Source: Methanococcoides sp. LMO-2
Lineage (GTDB): Archaea; Halobacteriota; Methanosarcinia; Methanosarcinales; Methanosarcinaceae
Assembly: GCF_038432375.1 (NCBI RefSeq)
Contig: NZ_JBCAUS010000002.1
Coordinates: forward strand, 310,001-374,000
DNA: 64,000 nt
Reading direction: 5' to 3'
Shown here: one piece after another, positions 53,410 to 62,759 of the stretch
How positions within the stretch are numbered: the first letter of the stretch is position 1
Layout: every line of letters starts with the position of its first letter
The notes under the pieces: model-generated
What the model was told of the DNA's origin: nothing
Database searches by the model: none
Seen by the model: the letters and a program-made list of their open reading frames with translations, nothing else
Made by a program: the position numbers and the translations under genes

Positions 53410-54048
53410 GTGCTACTAACTGATCTTGTAGATGTCTGGGAAACGAATTCCCTGACCACGCGTACCATTGAGCACCTGACGATGTTCAGCATAGCTATAG
53501 TCATTGCTTCCGTCATCGGGGTAAGCATAGGCATTTACCTGTACAGCAGGCCCCGGATAGCTCATCCTGTCCTTAATTTCCTGAACGTGGTGGAGACAAT
53601 ACCGGATATTCCGTTACTTGTACTTCTCCTGCCGATATTCGGACTTGGAGAGGAACCAACCATCGTGGCATCCATCCTTTATTCACTCTTACCTATCACA
53701 CGTAACACCTATACTGGCCTCAAAGAGGTCGACCAGCAGTACATCGATATTGCACATGCAATGGGACTATCCCAGCGTGAGATCCTCCTGAAAGTGAGAA
53801 TTCCACTTTCCCTGCCAATGATCGCAGGTGGATTGAGAATAGCCCTTGTCTTTACCATGGGCGTCGTGACACTTGGAGGACTTATTGCTGCAGGCGGCCT
53901 GGGAGCAGCCCTGATAGCCGGCATACAGCTCTATAATGTTGGCACGATCCTAGTTGCAGGCATATGGACCGGTCTTCTGGCAGTCATCCTTGACGGCTTT
54001 GCCGGGACCATTGAGAAGAAGCTGCAGAGGAGGTACGGTACATGGTAA
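53410..54048 (+). CDS. osmoprotectant ABC permease (OpuCB/OpuCD type), 1
   Basis: A 212-residue permease with about six helices, with the typical TLEHL-like opening (TRTIEHLTMFSIAIVIA), VVETIPDIPLLVLLLP, and the coupling loop AHAMGLSQREILLKVRIPLSLP. GTG 53410 follows GGAGGGAAG. Its 3' end overlaps the second permease gene by 7 bases. Confidence 0.93.
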   Translation: MLLTDLVDVWETNSLTTRTIEHLTMFSIAIVIASVIGVSIGIYLYSRPRIAHPVLNFLNVVETIPDIPLLVLLLPIFGLGEEPTIVASILYSLLPITRNTYTGLKEVDQQYIDIAHAMGLSQREILLKVRIPLSLPMIAGGLRIALVFTMGVVTLGGLIAAGGLGAALIAGIQLYNVGTILVAGIWTGLLAVILDGFAGTIEKKLQRRYGTW

Positions 54049-54653
54049 CCATTGAGACCATATTGGGACACACCGGTGAACACCTCGTGCTCCTGCTTAC
54101 CACACTGTTCGTCAGTATTGCTATCTCTCTGCCCCTTGCGTTCGCTTCCCTTTACAGCAAACGCATCGGCTATGTGATCATGAAGTTCGCAAACCTTGCC
54201 CAGGCAGTGCCGAGCTTCGCTGTCGTTGCTATTGTGGTCCCTCTTATCGGGATCGGATTCTACCCGGCCCTGATTGCCATCCTGCTGAGGGCACTCCTGC
54301 CCATCATCAAGAACACCTACATTGGCCTCTCAACGGTAGATCCTGCCATGCTTGACTATGCGGACGGCATAGGACTCAACCAGTGGCAGATACTCAGGTA
54401 CGTCCGCCTTCCGAATGCTTACCCTGCCATTTTCGCAGGAATCAAGTTCGCTTCCATCCTCATCAACAGTATAGCCATACTGACGGCTTACATCGGCAGT
54501 GGTGGCCTTGGAGAGCTCATCTTCGAAGGACTTGTAGGTTTCAACAATGAAAAGATCCTTGCAGGTGCCATTCCAGCGATATTGATAGCAATGACATTGG
54601 ATGTGATCTTTACGGCGATGGAGAAGAGGCTGGTTCCGGATTACAGGAAATAA
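54042..54653 (+). CDS. osmoprotectant ABC permease (OpuCB/OpuCD type), 2
   Basis: A 203-residue permease paralogous to the preceding one: HTGEHLVLLLTTLFVSIAISLPL, AQAVPSFAVVAIVVPLIGIG, and coupling loop ADGIGLNQWQILRYVRLPNAYP. AGGAGG lies a few bases before the ATG. Last gene of the importer, facing the TrmB regulator across a 300-base spacer. Confidence 0.93.
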   Translation: MVTIETILGHTGEHLVLLLTTLFVSIAISLPLAFASLYSKRIGYVIMKFANLAQAVPSFAVVAIVVPLIGIGFYPALIAILLRALLPIIKNTYIGLSTVDPAMLDYADGIGLNQWQILRYVRLPNAYPAIFAGIKFASILINSIAILTAYIGSGGLGELIFEGLVGFNNEKILAGAIPAILIAMTLDVIFTAMEKRLVPDYRK

Positions 54654-54691
54654 GGTTTTGGGATATTGAAACATTAAGTGAAAGTGTTGAG

Positions 54692-54832
54692 GATTCGAAT
54701 TTAATCCCCCTCACAATCTATCGGGGATATATATAACGTGAAAAATGGCAACGCTAAATTTTTGATTTTTTTATGGTTTCGAATCTTACCCCTCCAAAGC
54801 AAGTCGGGGATATAGGTAAGCTCAAAAAACCG
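54692..54832. repeat. two diverged copies of a 55-bp hairpin unit
   Basis: Units at about 54692-54746 and 54776-54832 share the order TTCGAAT, CCCC, TCGGGGATATA, TAA, AAAAA. In each, the CCCC block can pair with the GGGG block (for the first, ATCCCC/GGGGAT). They fill the spacer between the osmoprotectant operon and the TrmB gene, and may be a double terminator or binding sites. Confidence 0.5.
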
Positions 54833-54953
54833 AACTCTTAGAAAATTATTTGGTCATCAATTAAATTGCAATTTATTCAAAAAGTATTATGCAACAATTC
54901 AATGAGGTTACAAACTAGCAGGCATCAATAAGAAGCTCATAACCTAGACCAGT

Positions 54954-55787
54954 TTATTTGAAATTGAATCGCTTCCCCTTAGTCCAGAGGTCATCGAATT
55001 TAGCCTTGAAACGCTTTGTATATGACTCATCATGAATTTGTGTCATACCGAGACTAGTACCAGTATTAATCTGATCTTCAATATCAAGAAAGATAGTCTT
55101 TGAATCAAAGATTACAAAATCATGCTCTGTTTCCAAAATTCTTATTTCCATGAATTTCTGAACATTACTTTTGACTGATTCATCTTCTATTGAATTAATA
55201 AGTTCTTTTATTGATGGCAACAGTTGAGAGTGGGAATCTAGAATTTTAACATGAATGCCACGTTGTGCTAAATTTAAGTAAGCCTTACTGAATATTGACA
55301 TTGAATCATCATATTGTTCTGATACTCCTGGTTTATACTTAAGGGGAGTAACAACACATATGTCATGTTCAATATCCTCAAAAAATGAATTCACCGTCTC
55401 TTCTAGTTCATTATCATGGAACTTGTCGGGCCAGAATATTGTTTCAACATGCTTTGGAGAATCACCATTGGAAAGTTGCCGTTCAATTTCAGCAAATGTT
55501 TCCCTGAGTAGTTTGAGCTCATTGAGTGCTTCTTCTTCTCTTCTTTTGTACATGAGTTCAAAAGCAATTTTCGGATCAACAGCCCTATATTTTCGTGGCC
55601 TTGAAGGTTGGATCTCCACAAGGCCATACTTGTTCAAATCCTTCAAAATCTCATAGATCTTTCCAATGGGAACTCGTGATAACTGCGACAATTTACTTGC
55701 TTCCAGCTCTCTTTTTTTTAAAAGCGTCCAGTAAACAGAGCTCTCATATTTGTTTAAACCGATGTTTGCAAGTAACTTATCATCCAT
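54954..55787 (-). CDS. TrmB-family transcription regulator
   Basis: A 277-residue TrmB-like protein. The N-terminal winged helix spans about residues 5-75 (LNKYESSVYWTLLKKRELEASKLSQLS, VPIGKIYEILKDLNKYGLVE), then a coiled coil (EEEALNELKLLRETFAEIERQL), then a ligand-binding/phospholipase-D-like half (ICVVTPLKYKPG, IHVKILDSHS). Archaeal TrmB proteins control sugar or solute uptake genes; its place tail to tail with the osmoprotectant importer suggests, but does not prove, that it controls it. Confidence 0.85.
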   Translation of the reverse strand: MDDKLLANIGLNKYESSVYWTLLKKRELEASKLSQLSRVPIGKIYEILKDLNKYGLVEIQPSRPRKYRAVDPKIAFELMYKRREEEALNELKLLRETFAEIERQLSNGDSPKHVETIFWPDKFHDNELEETVNSFFEDIEHDICVVTPLKYKPGVSEQYDDSMSIFSKAYLNLAQRGIHVKILDSHSQLLPSIKELINSIEDESVKSNVQKFMEIRILETEHDFVIFDSKTIFLDIEDQINTGTSLGMTQIHDESYTKRFKAKFDDLWTKGKRFNFK

Positions 55788-55950
55788 CTTTTCACTACTT
55801 CTGAGTTTATTGTAAAGTAAAATTGTTATCTATTCTGCGTGATATTAAGAATCACTGCTTGAACATATAAAATTGTAATTGTCAAAAAGTCATATTGACT
55901 TTATTACATATCCATATCAAGCAAAATAAATGATGAGTATAGGTGTAAAA

Positions 55951-56697
55951 ATGGAATCGCCAATTTTTGAGATATTTGATGGTTTACCCAGACAGGGGCC
56001 CGGCAGTAATGAATGTACAGAAAAAGCTTTTAATTTGCTTTCTTCTCTTCCTGCAGGCACTAAGATCCTTGATATTGGTTGTGGTGTGGGTATGCAGACA
56101 ATACATCTTGCGAAGATCTGCAACGACTGTCACATCACTGCAACTGACATTTACCAGCCATTTCTGGATAAATTGATGGAAAATGCAGCTAAAGAAGGAT
56201 TTGATGACAGGATTACTACAGTTTGTGCTTCCATGGATGAACTGCCTTTCGAAGCAGGAGAATTCGACGTTATCTGGGCAGAAGGATCCATCTTTATCCT
56301 TGGCCTTGAAAAAGGAATTAGCTACTGGAAACAGTTCCTAAAAGATGGGGGATACATGGCAATAACAGAGAACACATGGTTCACAGATGAACCTTCTTCG
56401 GAAGTGCTTCAATTCTGGCAGGAAATATATCCTGGCATCATGAATATATCTGATACTGAAAAAGTTATTACGGCAGTAGGATATGATGTCATTGATCACT
56501 TTAAACTGCCAGTTTCTGTCTGGTACGAGTTTTATGACAATCTGGAAAAAAGAGTTGATGAAATCAGTGATAACTATAAAGGAAACACTGAGGCAGAAAT
56601 GATACTTGAGTTTAACAGAAAAGAGATAAAACTCTTCAGAGAAAGCCCAGATGAATATGGTTATGCGTTCTACATTTTTCAGAAGAACAAACTCTAA
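55951..56697 (+). CDS. class I SAM-dependent methyltransferase
   Basis: A 248-residue methyltransferase. Motif I is ILDIGCGVGMQTIHL, with TATDIYQPFLDKL after beta-2 and FDVIWAEGSIFILGLEKG further on. The WTEN-like ITENTWFTDEPS and the lid region with many aromatic residues suit a small substrate. Starts at ATG 55951, 5 bases after AGGTG; an ATG 21 bases upstream is also open. Substrate unknown. Confidence 0.82.
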   Translation: MESPIFEIFDGLPRQGPGSNECTEKAFNLLSSLPAGTKILDIGCGVGMQTIHLAKICNDCHITATDIYQPFLDKLMENAAKEGFDDRITTVCASMDELPFEAGEFDVIWAEGSIFILGLEKGISYWKQFLKDGGYMAITENTWFTDEPSSEVLQFWQEIYPGIMNISDTEKVITAVGYDVIDHFKLPVSVWYEFYDNLEKRVDEISDNYKGNTEAEMILEFNRKEIKLFRESPDEYGYAFYIFQKNKL

Positions 56698-56918
56698 TAG
56701 CTTATATGTGGAGTGACTTGCTCATAAAAAGCAGGTCACATCCGAATACAAATCATTTTTAATTTTATTTTTTTGTTTTATTACTCATTCCAACTTATGT
56801 GATTTGACAACTACATTTTTACCAGTCTGCAAAATAAAGAAAATGCTTCCAAGAGCAGTCAGAATAATGCATTTTCCTAATTGCATCAAGACCCTGCTCA
56901 TCAATGTTCTCAGCTCTG

Positions 56919-57059
56919 TCACTCTCTCCAATGCTCTGGCCTGTTCAAAGCATCAGCATTCATTCCATAGTAGTCAGGAAAATAAAACTTATCTTTCAAG
57001 AACTGACGGATTTCTTCATCATTGTTGAATTTCTTGCCACCAATAGTTAATTTGTCCAC
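56919..57059 (-). pseudogene. truncated barstar-like immunity gene
   Basis: GTG 57059 (6 bases after GAGGT) opens a 46-codon ORF: DKLTIGGKKFNN, EEIRQFLKDKF, then FPDYYGMNADAL, which is the barstar signature (compare PEYYGENLDAL of barstar). After that the frame runs out of homology and stops at TGA 56919; the expected WDCLT and C-terminal half (about 40 residues) are lost, and the downstream sequence to 56698 is not recognisable. It begins 3 bases after the toxin-like remnant, the order of a nuclease-immunity pair. Confidence 0.7.
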
Positions 57060-57061
57060 CT

Positions 57062-57184
57062 TTAAACCTCTCCCCACAGTTCCAACCTCTCCCTAACATG
57101 TGTATTTAGTGTGAACGGTTTCTCACCCCTCGCATTATGCTCCATATAATGCAATGTCCCTTTTGAAAATCCTAGTTTTCCCAA
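57062..57184 (-). pseudogene. C-terminal remnant of a nuclease-toxin-like gene
   Basis: An open frame of 40 codons ends at TAA 57062, three bases before the barstar-like start. The peptide runs LGKLGFSKGTLHYMEHNA and then GEKPFTLNTHVRERLELWGEV, with HY and H residues that could belong to a nuclease active site. A TGA directly precedes it, so the rest of the gene is gone; only 18 bases separate it from the permease stop. The toxin family is not identified; the link rests on the barstar-like gene that follows. Confidence 0.5.
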
Positions 57185-57202
57185 TCAGAATACACATTTT
57201 AT

Positions 57203-58498
57203 TTATTTGACCTGCCTTAAATTACTTTGGCTCTTTAGCCTGATAAATACCGCCACGACACCCACGAGCAATAAAATAAAACCATAGGTAATGACCTCAA
57301 GACTCAGGTGTGCAAAGAGCAAAAGGGCACATAATATACCAAAAAGCGGTGAAAGAGGAAAACGGCCTATGTTAAAGGGAATCCTGAATGGTCTTTCGAT
57401 ATCAGGTCTTGAGTACCTCAACCATATCAGTGAAAGATTGATCGTTATAAAGATGATAAAGACCATGAAATTGGTCATATTCGCCACGATCGCGATATCA
57501 CCTATGAAAACAAACATTATTGAGAGTGATGTGAACACCAATATAGAGACCCATGGAGTCCTTGTCCCTGGATGAACCCAGGAGATCAATGAGGGAAGTG
57601 AACCGGATTCCGCCATACCATAGAGTATCCTCGAGCCCCCGATCTGCATAAGCAGAACGGTATTGGCAGTCGAGAAAAGAGCTATCAACGAAAGGATGAC
57701 AAATGCATTGCTGCCCAATGCCACGGATGCAACCTCTGCCAGGGGAGCCGAAGACGTTGACAATACCCTCCAGTCAAGGACACTCACAACAGCCAATGCA
57801 ACAAGTATGTAAAGCAATATAGTGGTTGCAATAGCAATCATAAGGGCTCTGGGTGTCGTCCTATGAGGGTCCTTTGTCTCCTGTGATAGCTTTACTATCT
57901 CCTCAAAGCCGAGGAATGCAAAGAAAACAAGCGCTGATGCCTCAAATATACCTGACAGGCTCTGTACCTCCAGATAATCCACAGCCCCCATCTCGGGAAG
58001 ACCTATGTAGATTATCACAAGCAAGCCTATGATCTCGATGACGGTCATAAGAATGGCAGCCCTTGCAGATTGCTTAATACCCACAAAAAGGATCAATGTG
58101 AACAGTAGTATAAGAGCGATAGCTGAGGGAATAACAGGTGTGTTAAACAGAACCTCGAAATATCCCGCAAAGCCCAGGGCAACGGTAGAGCTTGAAATGA
58201 TCTCCACGAAAACGACCAGCAGGCCTATGAGAAGACCCAGGAACTCACCGAAGGCATTCCTGACATACTCATATTCGGCCCCTGCCTTGGGGAACATGGA
58301 TGAAAGCTCCATGTAACTTATAGCGGTAAGCCCGGCAGCAATGGCAGCAAACAAAAAGGACAACCAAAGGGCATTGCCCGAAAGACCTGCTGCCTTTCCA
58401 ATAAGAACATATATGCCGGCTCCCAGTATGCTTCCCACACCACTGAGTGTGATCTCCAAAAGCCCAAGCTCTCTTTTAAGAGTAACCTCTTCTCCCAT
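57203..58498 (-). CDS. APC-superfamily amino-acid permease
   Basis: A 431-residue twelve-helix permease of the APC family. The first helix has the conserved GVGSILGAGIYVLIGKAAG (backbone binding of the amino acid), with YMELSSMFPKAGAEYEYV next and FFAFLGFEEIVKLSQETKDP in the middle. Substrate unknown. Both flanks are gene remnants (toxin/barstar on one side, truncated DJ-1 on the other). Confidence 0.92.
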   Translation of the reverse strand: MGEEVTLKRELGLLEITLSGVGSILGAGIYVLIGKAAGLSGNALWLSFLFAAIAAGLTAISYMELSSMFPKAGAEYEYVRNAFGEFLGLLIGLLVVFVEIISSSTVALGFAGYFEVLFNTPVIPSAIALILLFTLILFVGIKQSARAAILMTVIEIIGLLVIIYIGLPEMGAVDYLEVQSLSGIFEASALVFFAFLGFEEIVKLSQETKDPHRTTPRALMIAIATTILLYILVALAVVSVLDWRVLSTSSAPLAEVASVALGSNAFVILSLIALFSTANTVLLMQIGGSRILYGMAESGSLPSLISWVHPGTRTPWVSILVFTSLSIMFVFIGDIAIVANMTNFMVFIIFITINLSLIWLRYSRPDIERPFRIPFNIGRFPLSPLFGILCALLLFAHLSLEVITYGFILLLVGVVAVFIRLKSQSNLRQVK

Positions 58499-58538
58499 TA
58501 AATCCCAAATAGAGTTTATCCCTGAACATAGAAATAGT

Positions 58539-58778
58539 TTGGCAGCAGTTGAAGATGTCGACAGAGGCGGAGAAGGTGGATCATTTTATCGCCAGGAGGC
58601 TGCTGTGACGGATGGTAACCTTATAACTGTCTCAGGAATTGTCCCTCTTGAATTCGCAAAGGAAGTTATCAGGAACCTGGATGTATTTTCGGCTCAGACC
58701 CTTAAAGCATGGTATCAGTTATCTGTTACTCATGAAATGCAGTATTTCCATGCAATTATGGAATCGCTGGAAGAGTGA
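58539..58778 (+). pseudogene. C-terminal fragment of a DJ-1/PfpI-family protein
   Basis: The last 79 codons of a DJ-1/PfpI protein: GGEGGSFYRQEAAVTDGNLITVSG carries the conserved VTDGNLITxSG, then PLEFAKEVIRNLDVFS and AWYQL end the domain. The first 110-120 residues, with the nucleophile Cys elbow, are missing; upstream sequence is the start region of the permease on the other strand. No ribosome site is visible. Likely inactivated by a deletion at this junction. Confidence 0.75.
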
Positions 58779-58889
58779 GGTAGGAGTTATAGTGAATTTT
58801 AGGTTTGGTATTCTGCTTCATGTAGTGCAAAAAGTGGATATATAAAAAACCAAGATATTCTAAGTTAAGGGAATTCAACAGGTGGGAAC

Positions 58890-59267
58890 ATGGAATTAGG
58901 TGCATTTTCAGTAAGTCTTAATGTAAAGGATATTGAAGCTTCAAGATCGTTCTATGAGAAACTCGGCTTTATGGTTTTTCAGGGGGACATATCACAGAAC
59001 TGGCTGATCATGAAGAATGGCAGTTGCGTACTTGGCTTGTTTCAGGGAATGTTTGAAAAGAATATTCTGACCTTTAATCCCGGCTGGGATCAAAATGCCA
59101 ATGAGCTTAATTCATTTACAGATATCAGGGAGCTCCAGAAGCAGTTTAAAGCTAAGGGTGTTGAAATACCGGATGAAGTAGATGAGACCTCTTCCGGACC
59201 TGCAAGTTTAATTGTGATCGACCCGGACGGGAATCCCATTCTTTTTGACCAGCACGTAGATTCCTGA
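58890..59267 (+). CDS. VOC/glyoxalase-superfamily protein
   Basis: A 125-residue vicinal-oxygen-chelate protein with two beta-alpha-beta-beta-beta units: [24 protein letters not shown] and later [16 protein letters not shown]. It lacks the full set of His/Glu metal ligands of glyoxalase I, so it may bind a small molecule or metal in another way. ACAGGTGGGAAC precedes the ATG. Single gene. Confidence 0.85.
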   Translation: MELGAFSVSLNVKDIEASRSFYEKLGFMVFQGDISQNWLIMKNGSCVLGLFQGMFEKNILTFNPGWDQNANELNSFTDIRELQKQFKAKGVEIPDEVDETSSGPASLIVIDPDGNPILFDQHVDS

Positions 59268-59508
59268 ACACTTCCAATAGGTATATATTAAATTGGGTAT
59301 CATTTTTTAGTGGGGAAATGCAATTCGGGGTCTTTCAGATCATTTGGGTCATTGAAATATTGATATTTTTATGCTGGAATATTGATGTAGATAACTGATT
59401 CAGGATATAGTATCTGGCAAAAGCTTGTGAACATTTCATCTGCTATGACAAACCTATTGCACCCTGCAAGAATGAACAATTTCAGATATGGCAAGGGGGA
59501 GATATCAA

Positions 59509-59661
59509 ATGAAGAAAGTAGATTTCAAAGGGCCGAGAGATTTGCACAAAACAAAGTGTACTGACTGCGGTCAGGAAACGAGCGTGCCTTTCGTACCGGA
59601 CCCGGACAGGCCGGTATACTGCAGGGATTGCTTCCAGAAACTTAAGCCTAAAAAAGAGTAA
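59509..59661 (+). CDS. 50-residue zinc-ribbon protein
   Basis: ATG 59509 has a GGGGGA site 8 bases upstream. The protein carries CTDC (residues 17-20) and CRDC (38-41), with VPFVPDPDRPVYCRDCF between, the spacing of a small zinc ribbon. Similar mini zinc fingers are frequent in archaea, with mostly unknown roles; binding of RNA or protein is likely. Too short for common gene finders. Confidence 0.75.
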   Translation: MKKVDFKGPRDLHKTKCTDCGQETSVPFVPDPDRPVYCRDCFQKLKPKKE

Positions 59662-59706
59662 CTGGTTTTGGATAATAACATTCTAAGTATCGAAGTAAAA
59701 TGTGCG

Positions 59707-59738
59707 GTCAGATAGGATTTTCCCTATTCTGATCAAAC
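59707..59738 (+). terminator. hairpin after the zinc-ribbon gene
   Basis: TCAGATAG and CTATTCTGA pair with one bulge around a short loop; T-rich sequence follows within 10 bases. Confidence 0.5.
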
Positions 59739-59831
59739 GTTTTGTTTTTGGCCATTTCTTTTTTCTAAAGATCCATTTCACACCATTTTAAGTATCATCA
59801 ATTCTGTAATGGATAGCGGAGTTGCCCTATA

Positions 59832-62663
59832 ATGGATGTTCCCCAGCTGATCAATACTATCCGTTCCTCACGCAGGTATGAAGGCCAGATCGTACACGTT
59901 GAGACCATTCCTCCAAAAGAGCCGGAATTTGAGGATCTGGAGCTCAAACCACTGATAAGCTATGCTCTCAGTGAAATGGGGATCGAAAAACTTTACACTC
60001 ACCAGGCAGAGGCCATAAACACGGTCAGAAGGGGCGAGCACCTTGCACTTTCTACAAGCACAGCAAGTGGCAAATCCATGTGTTACATGCTTCCTATTTT
60101 CGAAACTTTGATGGAAGATCCCAGTGCAACTGCCCTTTACATCTCACCCCTGAACGCTCTTGTAAACGACCAGCTTGAGACGTTCAAGGGCTTCCGTGAC
60201 CTCATGGGACTCGATATGAACATCAACAGGTTCATCGGTACCATGTCCTCCGAGGAAAAGTCCGCTGTAAAGTATGGCAACCCACGAATTCTTTTCACCA
60301 ACCCGGAAATGCTCCACCTGAGTTTCCTGCAATGGAAGCATCAGTGGAAGAAGTTCCTTTCTAACCTGAAGTACATCGTCCTTGATGAAAGTCATTCCTA
60401 CAGCGGTGTCATGGGAAGCAACATGGCAAACCTTCTCAGGCGTCTCAACCGCATCTGTGACCATTACGGGTCCAGTCCACAGTACATCTGCTGTACAGCT
60501 ACCATAGGTAATCCCACAGAGCACACCTCCGCCCTCATTGGCAGGGATGTTACACTGGTCAATAAGGATGGCTCCGGAAGTGGTATGCAGAAGTTCATCT
60601 TCTGGAACCCACCCCTTTATACCAAGTCAAGATCTAACAATTTCACCCTTCGAAAAGCAAGTTTTGGCGAGACTGTCGACCTCTTCACAACCTTCGTGCA
60701 GAGCGACCTCCAGACCATTGTGTTCGCAAGGGCAAGGCAGAAGGTCGAGAGGATGTACGTGGAGGCTAAGAGCAGACTTGAGCAGCGTGGTGTGCAGAAG
60801 ACCATAAGTCCTTACAGAGGTGGTTATCACGGGAACGAGCGTGAAGCAATAGAAAAGGGACTCTCAGGCGGGAATATCGCAGGTGTCATATCCACCACGG
60901 CCCTTGAGCTTGGAATCGACATAGGAGGCCTGGATGCATGTATTATGGATGGTTTCCCTGGTACCATCATGAGTGCAAGACAGCAATCCGGACGTGCAGG
61001 GCGTGGAAGTCAGGAGAGTGTTGTTGCCCTTGTAGCGGATTCCAATGCCCTTGACCAGTATTACATGAGAAATCCCACCGACCTTTTCAGGAAGGAATGT
61101 GAGGAGGCTGTGATCAATGTATCCAATCGGTACATTCAGGCAGGACACCTCCTCTGTGCAGCAAGGGAACTACCGCTTAGTCCGGAGGACGAGAAATATT
61201 TCGGCAATGACCTTAACGAAATAATGGGAGTGCTTGAAGAGGAAGGGCTGCTTGAGGGTGGTCTTGAAAAGCGCTGTACTGACGACAGAGCCCATATGCG
61301 GGTGTCCATAAGGGGAATTGAAGGCGACGGTTATACCATCTTCGAGAAAGGAAGCCGTGCTCCCCTGGAAAAGGACATTGGTAAACTGAGGGCATACAGG
61401 GAGGCCTTCAAAGGTGCTGTTTACATCAACAAGGGAACTCCGTATTCTGTTAGTCAGATCGACCATGAGAAGCACGTCATCCGGGTTGAAAAAGCAAGGG
61501 ATGGCTATTACACAAGATCACAGGTGGCTTCTGACATCCATATCACTGATGTGGTTGAAACAAAATCCCTGCAGACCTGTGACTGCATCACTGTAGGGTT
61601 TGGTGATGTTGAGGTCACCCAGCAGGTTACCGGCTACAAGAGGTTCAGGCAGCGTACCGACGAAGAGATCGGACAGCATTCCCTGACGATGCCGAAGTTC
61701 AGCCTTGAGACAGAGGCTCTCTGGATAGAGCTTCCTGAATATTTCACCGAACTGGTGGAAAAACATGGCAGGGATTTCAACGGTGGCATCCATGCCATAG
61801 AACATGCCATAATTTCCATGTATCCACTCCATCTTCTTGCTGACAGGAACGACGTAGGTGGTGTTTCCACACCTGAACATGCTGACCTGGAGAGAAAGAG
61901 CGGTATCTTTGTCTACGATGGCCATGCCGGTGGTGTCGGCTATGCTGAAGCAGGCTATGGCAGGATAGCTGAAATGCTTGAGGTCACGCTGAAGGCTATT
62001 GAGAGCTGTCCCTGCAGAGATGGATGTCCGAGCTGTATCCAGTCACCCAAATGTGGAAATAACAACAATCCTCTGGACAAGGATGCAGCGATCATGATCC
62101 TCAGGAAGATGCTTGGCAAGCCAGAGTATATCCCGAAAACAAGGCACCTGTCCGAGGTATCAAAGCAGAGGTCCGGAGCTAACGGTATTAGCAGGCCTCA
62201 GGAAAAGAAGGACAGTAACGATGCAGGCGAAGCATTGAACAGGGCCAGGAAGAAGCTCAAGCGCCAGGGCTCAAGAGGTGCTGAAGAATGGATCAAGCGA
62301 GGAATCGCTGCCGGCAGGGAAGAGAAGGATCATAGAAAGGCATGCGATTGTTTTGATAAGGCCCTGCAGCTGGAGCCTGACAACAGTGTTGCACTCTCGA
62401 ACAAAGGTATCACATACATCATGATGGGGAAGCATGCACAGGCTCTCCAGTGCTTTAACAGGCTCATTGACCTTGGTTATGTAAAGAGCGCTATGGTTTG
62501 GAAGAACAAAGGGACTGCTTTACGGCTTCTGGGGGACCGTGCAGGCGCCATTGAGGCCTATAATGAAGCCCTCAGGATAAAACCGGATGATGTCAGGACG
62601 AAGCAGATGAGGGATAAGTTAAGAGAAGCTGATAATGCTTTGTATGGACGTGATGACTTCTAA
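59832..62663 (+). CDS. MrfA/YprA-like DEAH-box helicase fused to TPR repeats
   Basis: A 943-residue superfamily 2 helicase. Walker A STASGKS is near residue 75, DESH near 184, TATIG near 221, and QQSGRAGRG near 384. The second half holds the DUF1998 region with the four-Cys metal site CPCRDGCPSCIQSPKC (about 725-740), as in MrfA, a bacterial 3'-5' helicase that repairs mitomycin C damage. The last 130 residues add a basic linker and about three TPR units (KACDCFDKALQLEPDNSVALSNKG type), not part of the usual MrfA. The Walker A and zinc ligands are intact. Own promoter; start ATG 59832. Confidence 0.9.
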   Translation: MDVPQLINTIRSSRRYEGQIVHVETIPPKEPEFEDLELKPLISYALSEMGIEKLYTHQAEAINTVRRGEHLALSTSTASGKSMCYMLPIFETLMEDPSATALYISPLNALVNDQLETFKGFRDLMGLDMNINRFIGTMSSEEKSAVKYGNPRILFTNPEMLHLSFLQWKHQWKKFLSNLKYIVLDESHSYSGVMGSNMANLLRRLNRICDHYGSSPQYICCTATIGNPTEHTSALIGRDVTLVNKDGSGSGMQKFIFWNPPLYTKSRSNNFTLRKASFGETVDLFTTFVQSDLQTIVFARARQKVERMYVEAKSRLEQRGVQKTISPYRGGYHGNEREAIEKGLSGGNIAGVISTTALELGIDIGGLDACIMDGFPGTIMSARQQSGRAGRGSQESVVALVADSNALDQYYMRNPTDLFRKECEEAVINVSNRYIQAGHLLCAARELPLSPEDEKYFGNDLNEIMGVLEEEGLLEGGLEKRCTDDRAHMRVSIRGIEGDGYTIFEKGSRAPLEKDIGKLRAYREAFKGAVYINKGTPYSVSQIDHEKHVIRVEKARDGYYTRSQVASDIHITDVVETKSLQTCDCITVGFGDVEVTQQVTGYKRFRQRTDEEIGQHSLTMPKFSLETEALWIELPEYFTELVEKHGRDFNGGIHAIEHAIISMYPLHLLADRNDVGGVSTPEHADLERKSGIFVYDGHAGGVGYAEAGYGRIAEMLEVTLKAIESCPCRDGCPSCIQSPKCGNNNNPLDKDAAIMILRKMLGKPEYIPKTRHLSEVSKQRSGANGISRPQEKKDSNDAGEALNRARKKLKRQGSRGAEEWIKRGIAAGREEKDHRKACDCFDKALQLEPDNSVALSNKGITYIMMGKHAQALQCFNRLIDLGYVKSAMVWKNKGTALRLLGDRAGAIEAYNEALRIKPDDVRTKQMRDKLREADNALYGRDDF

Positions 62664-62759
62664 TTAAAATATAATTTTAGATATGGATTGTACAATATAT
62701 ACTTTAAAATATTTATATAACTTAGTGCATTTTAGATCAATTAAAACAGAATAAGATGT

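Noticed and set aside
56804-57028. 74-codon forward ORF over the barstar-like region
   Set aside because: The minus strand holds a recognisable barstar signature with a proper start; the forward frame is its shadow.
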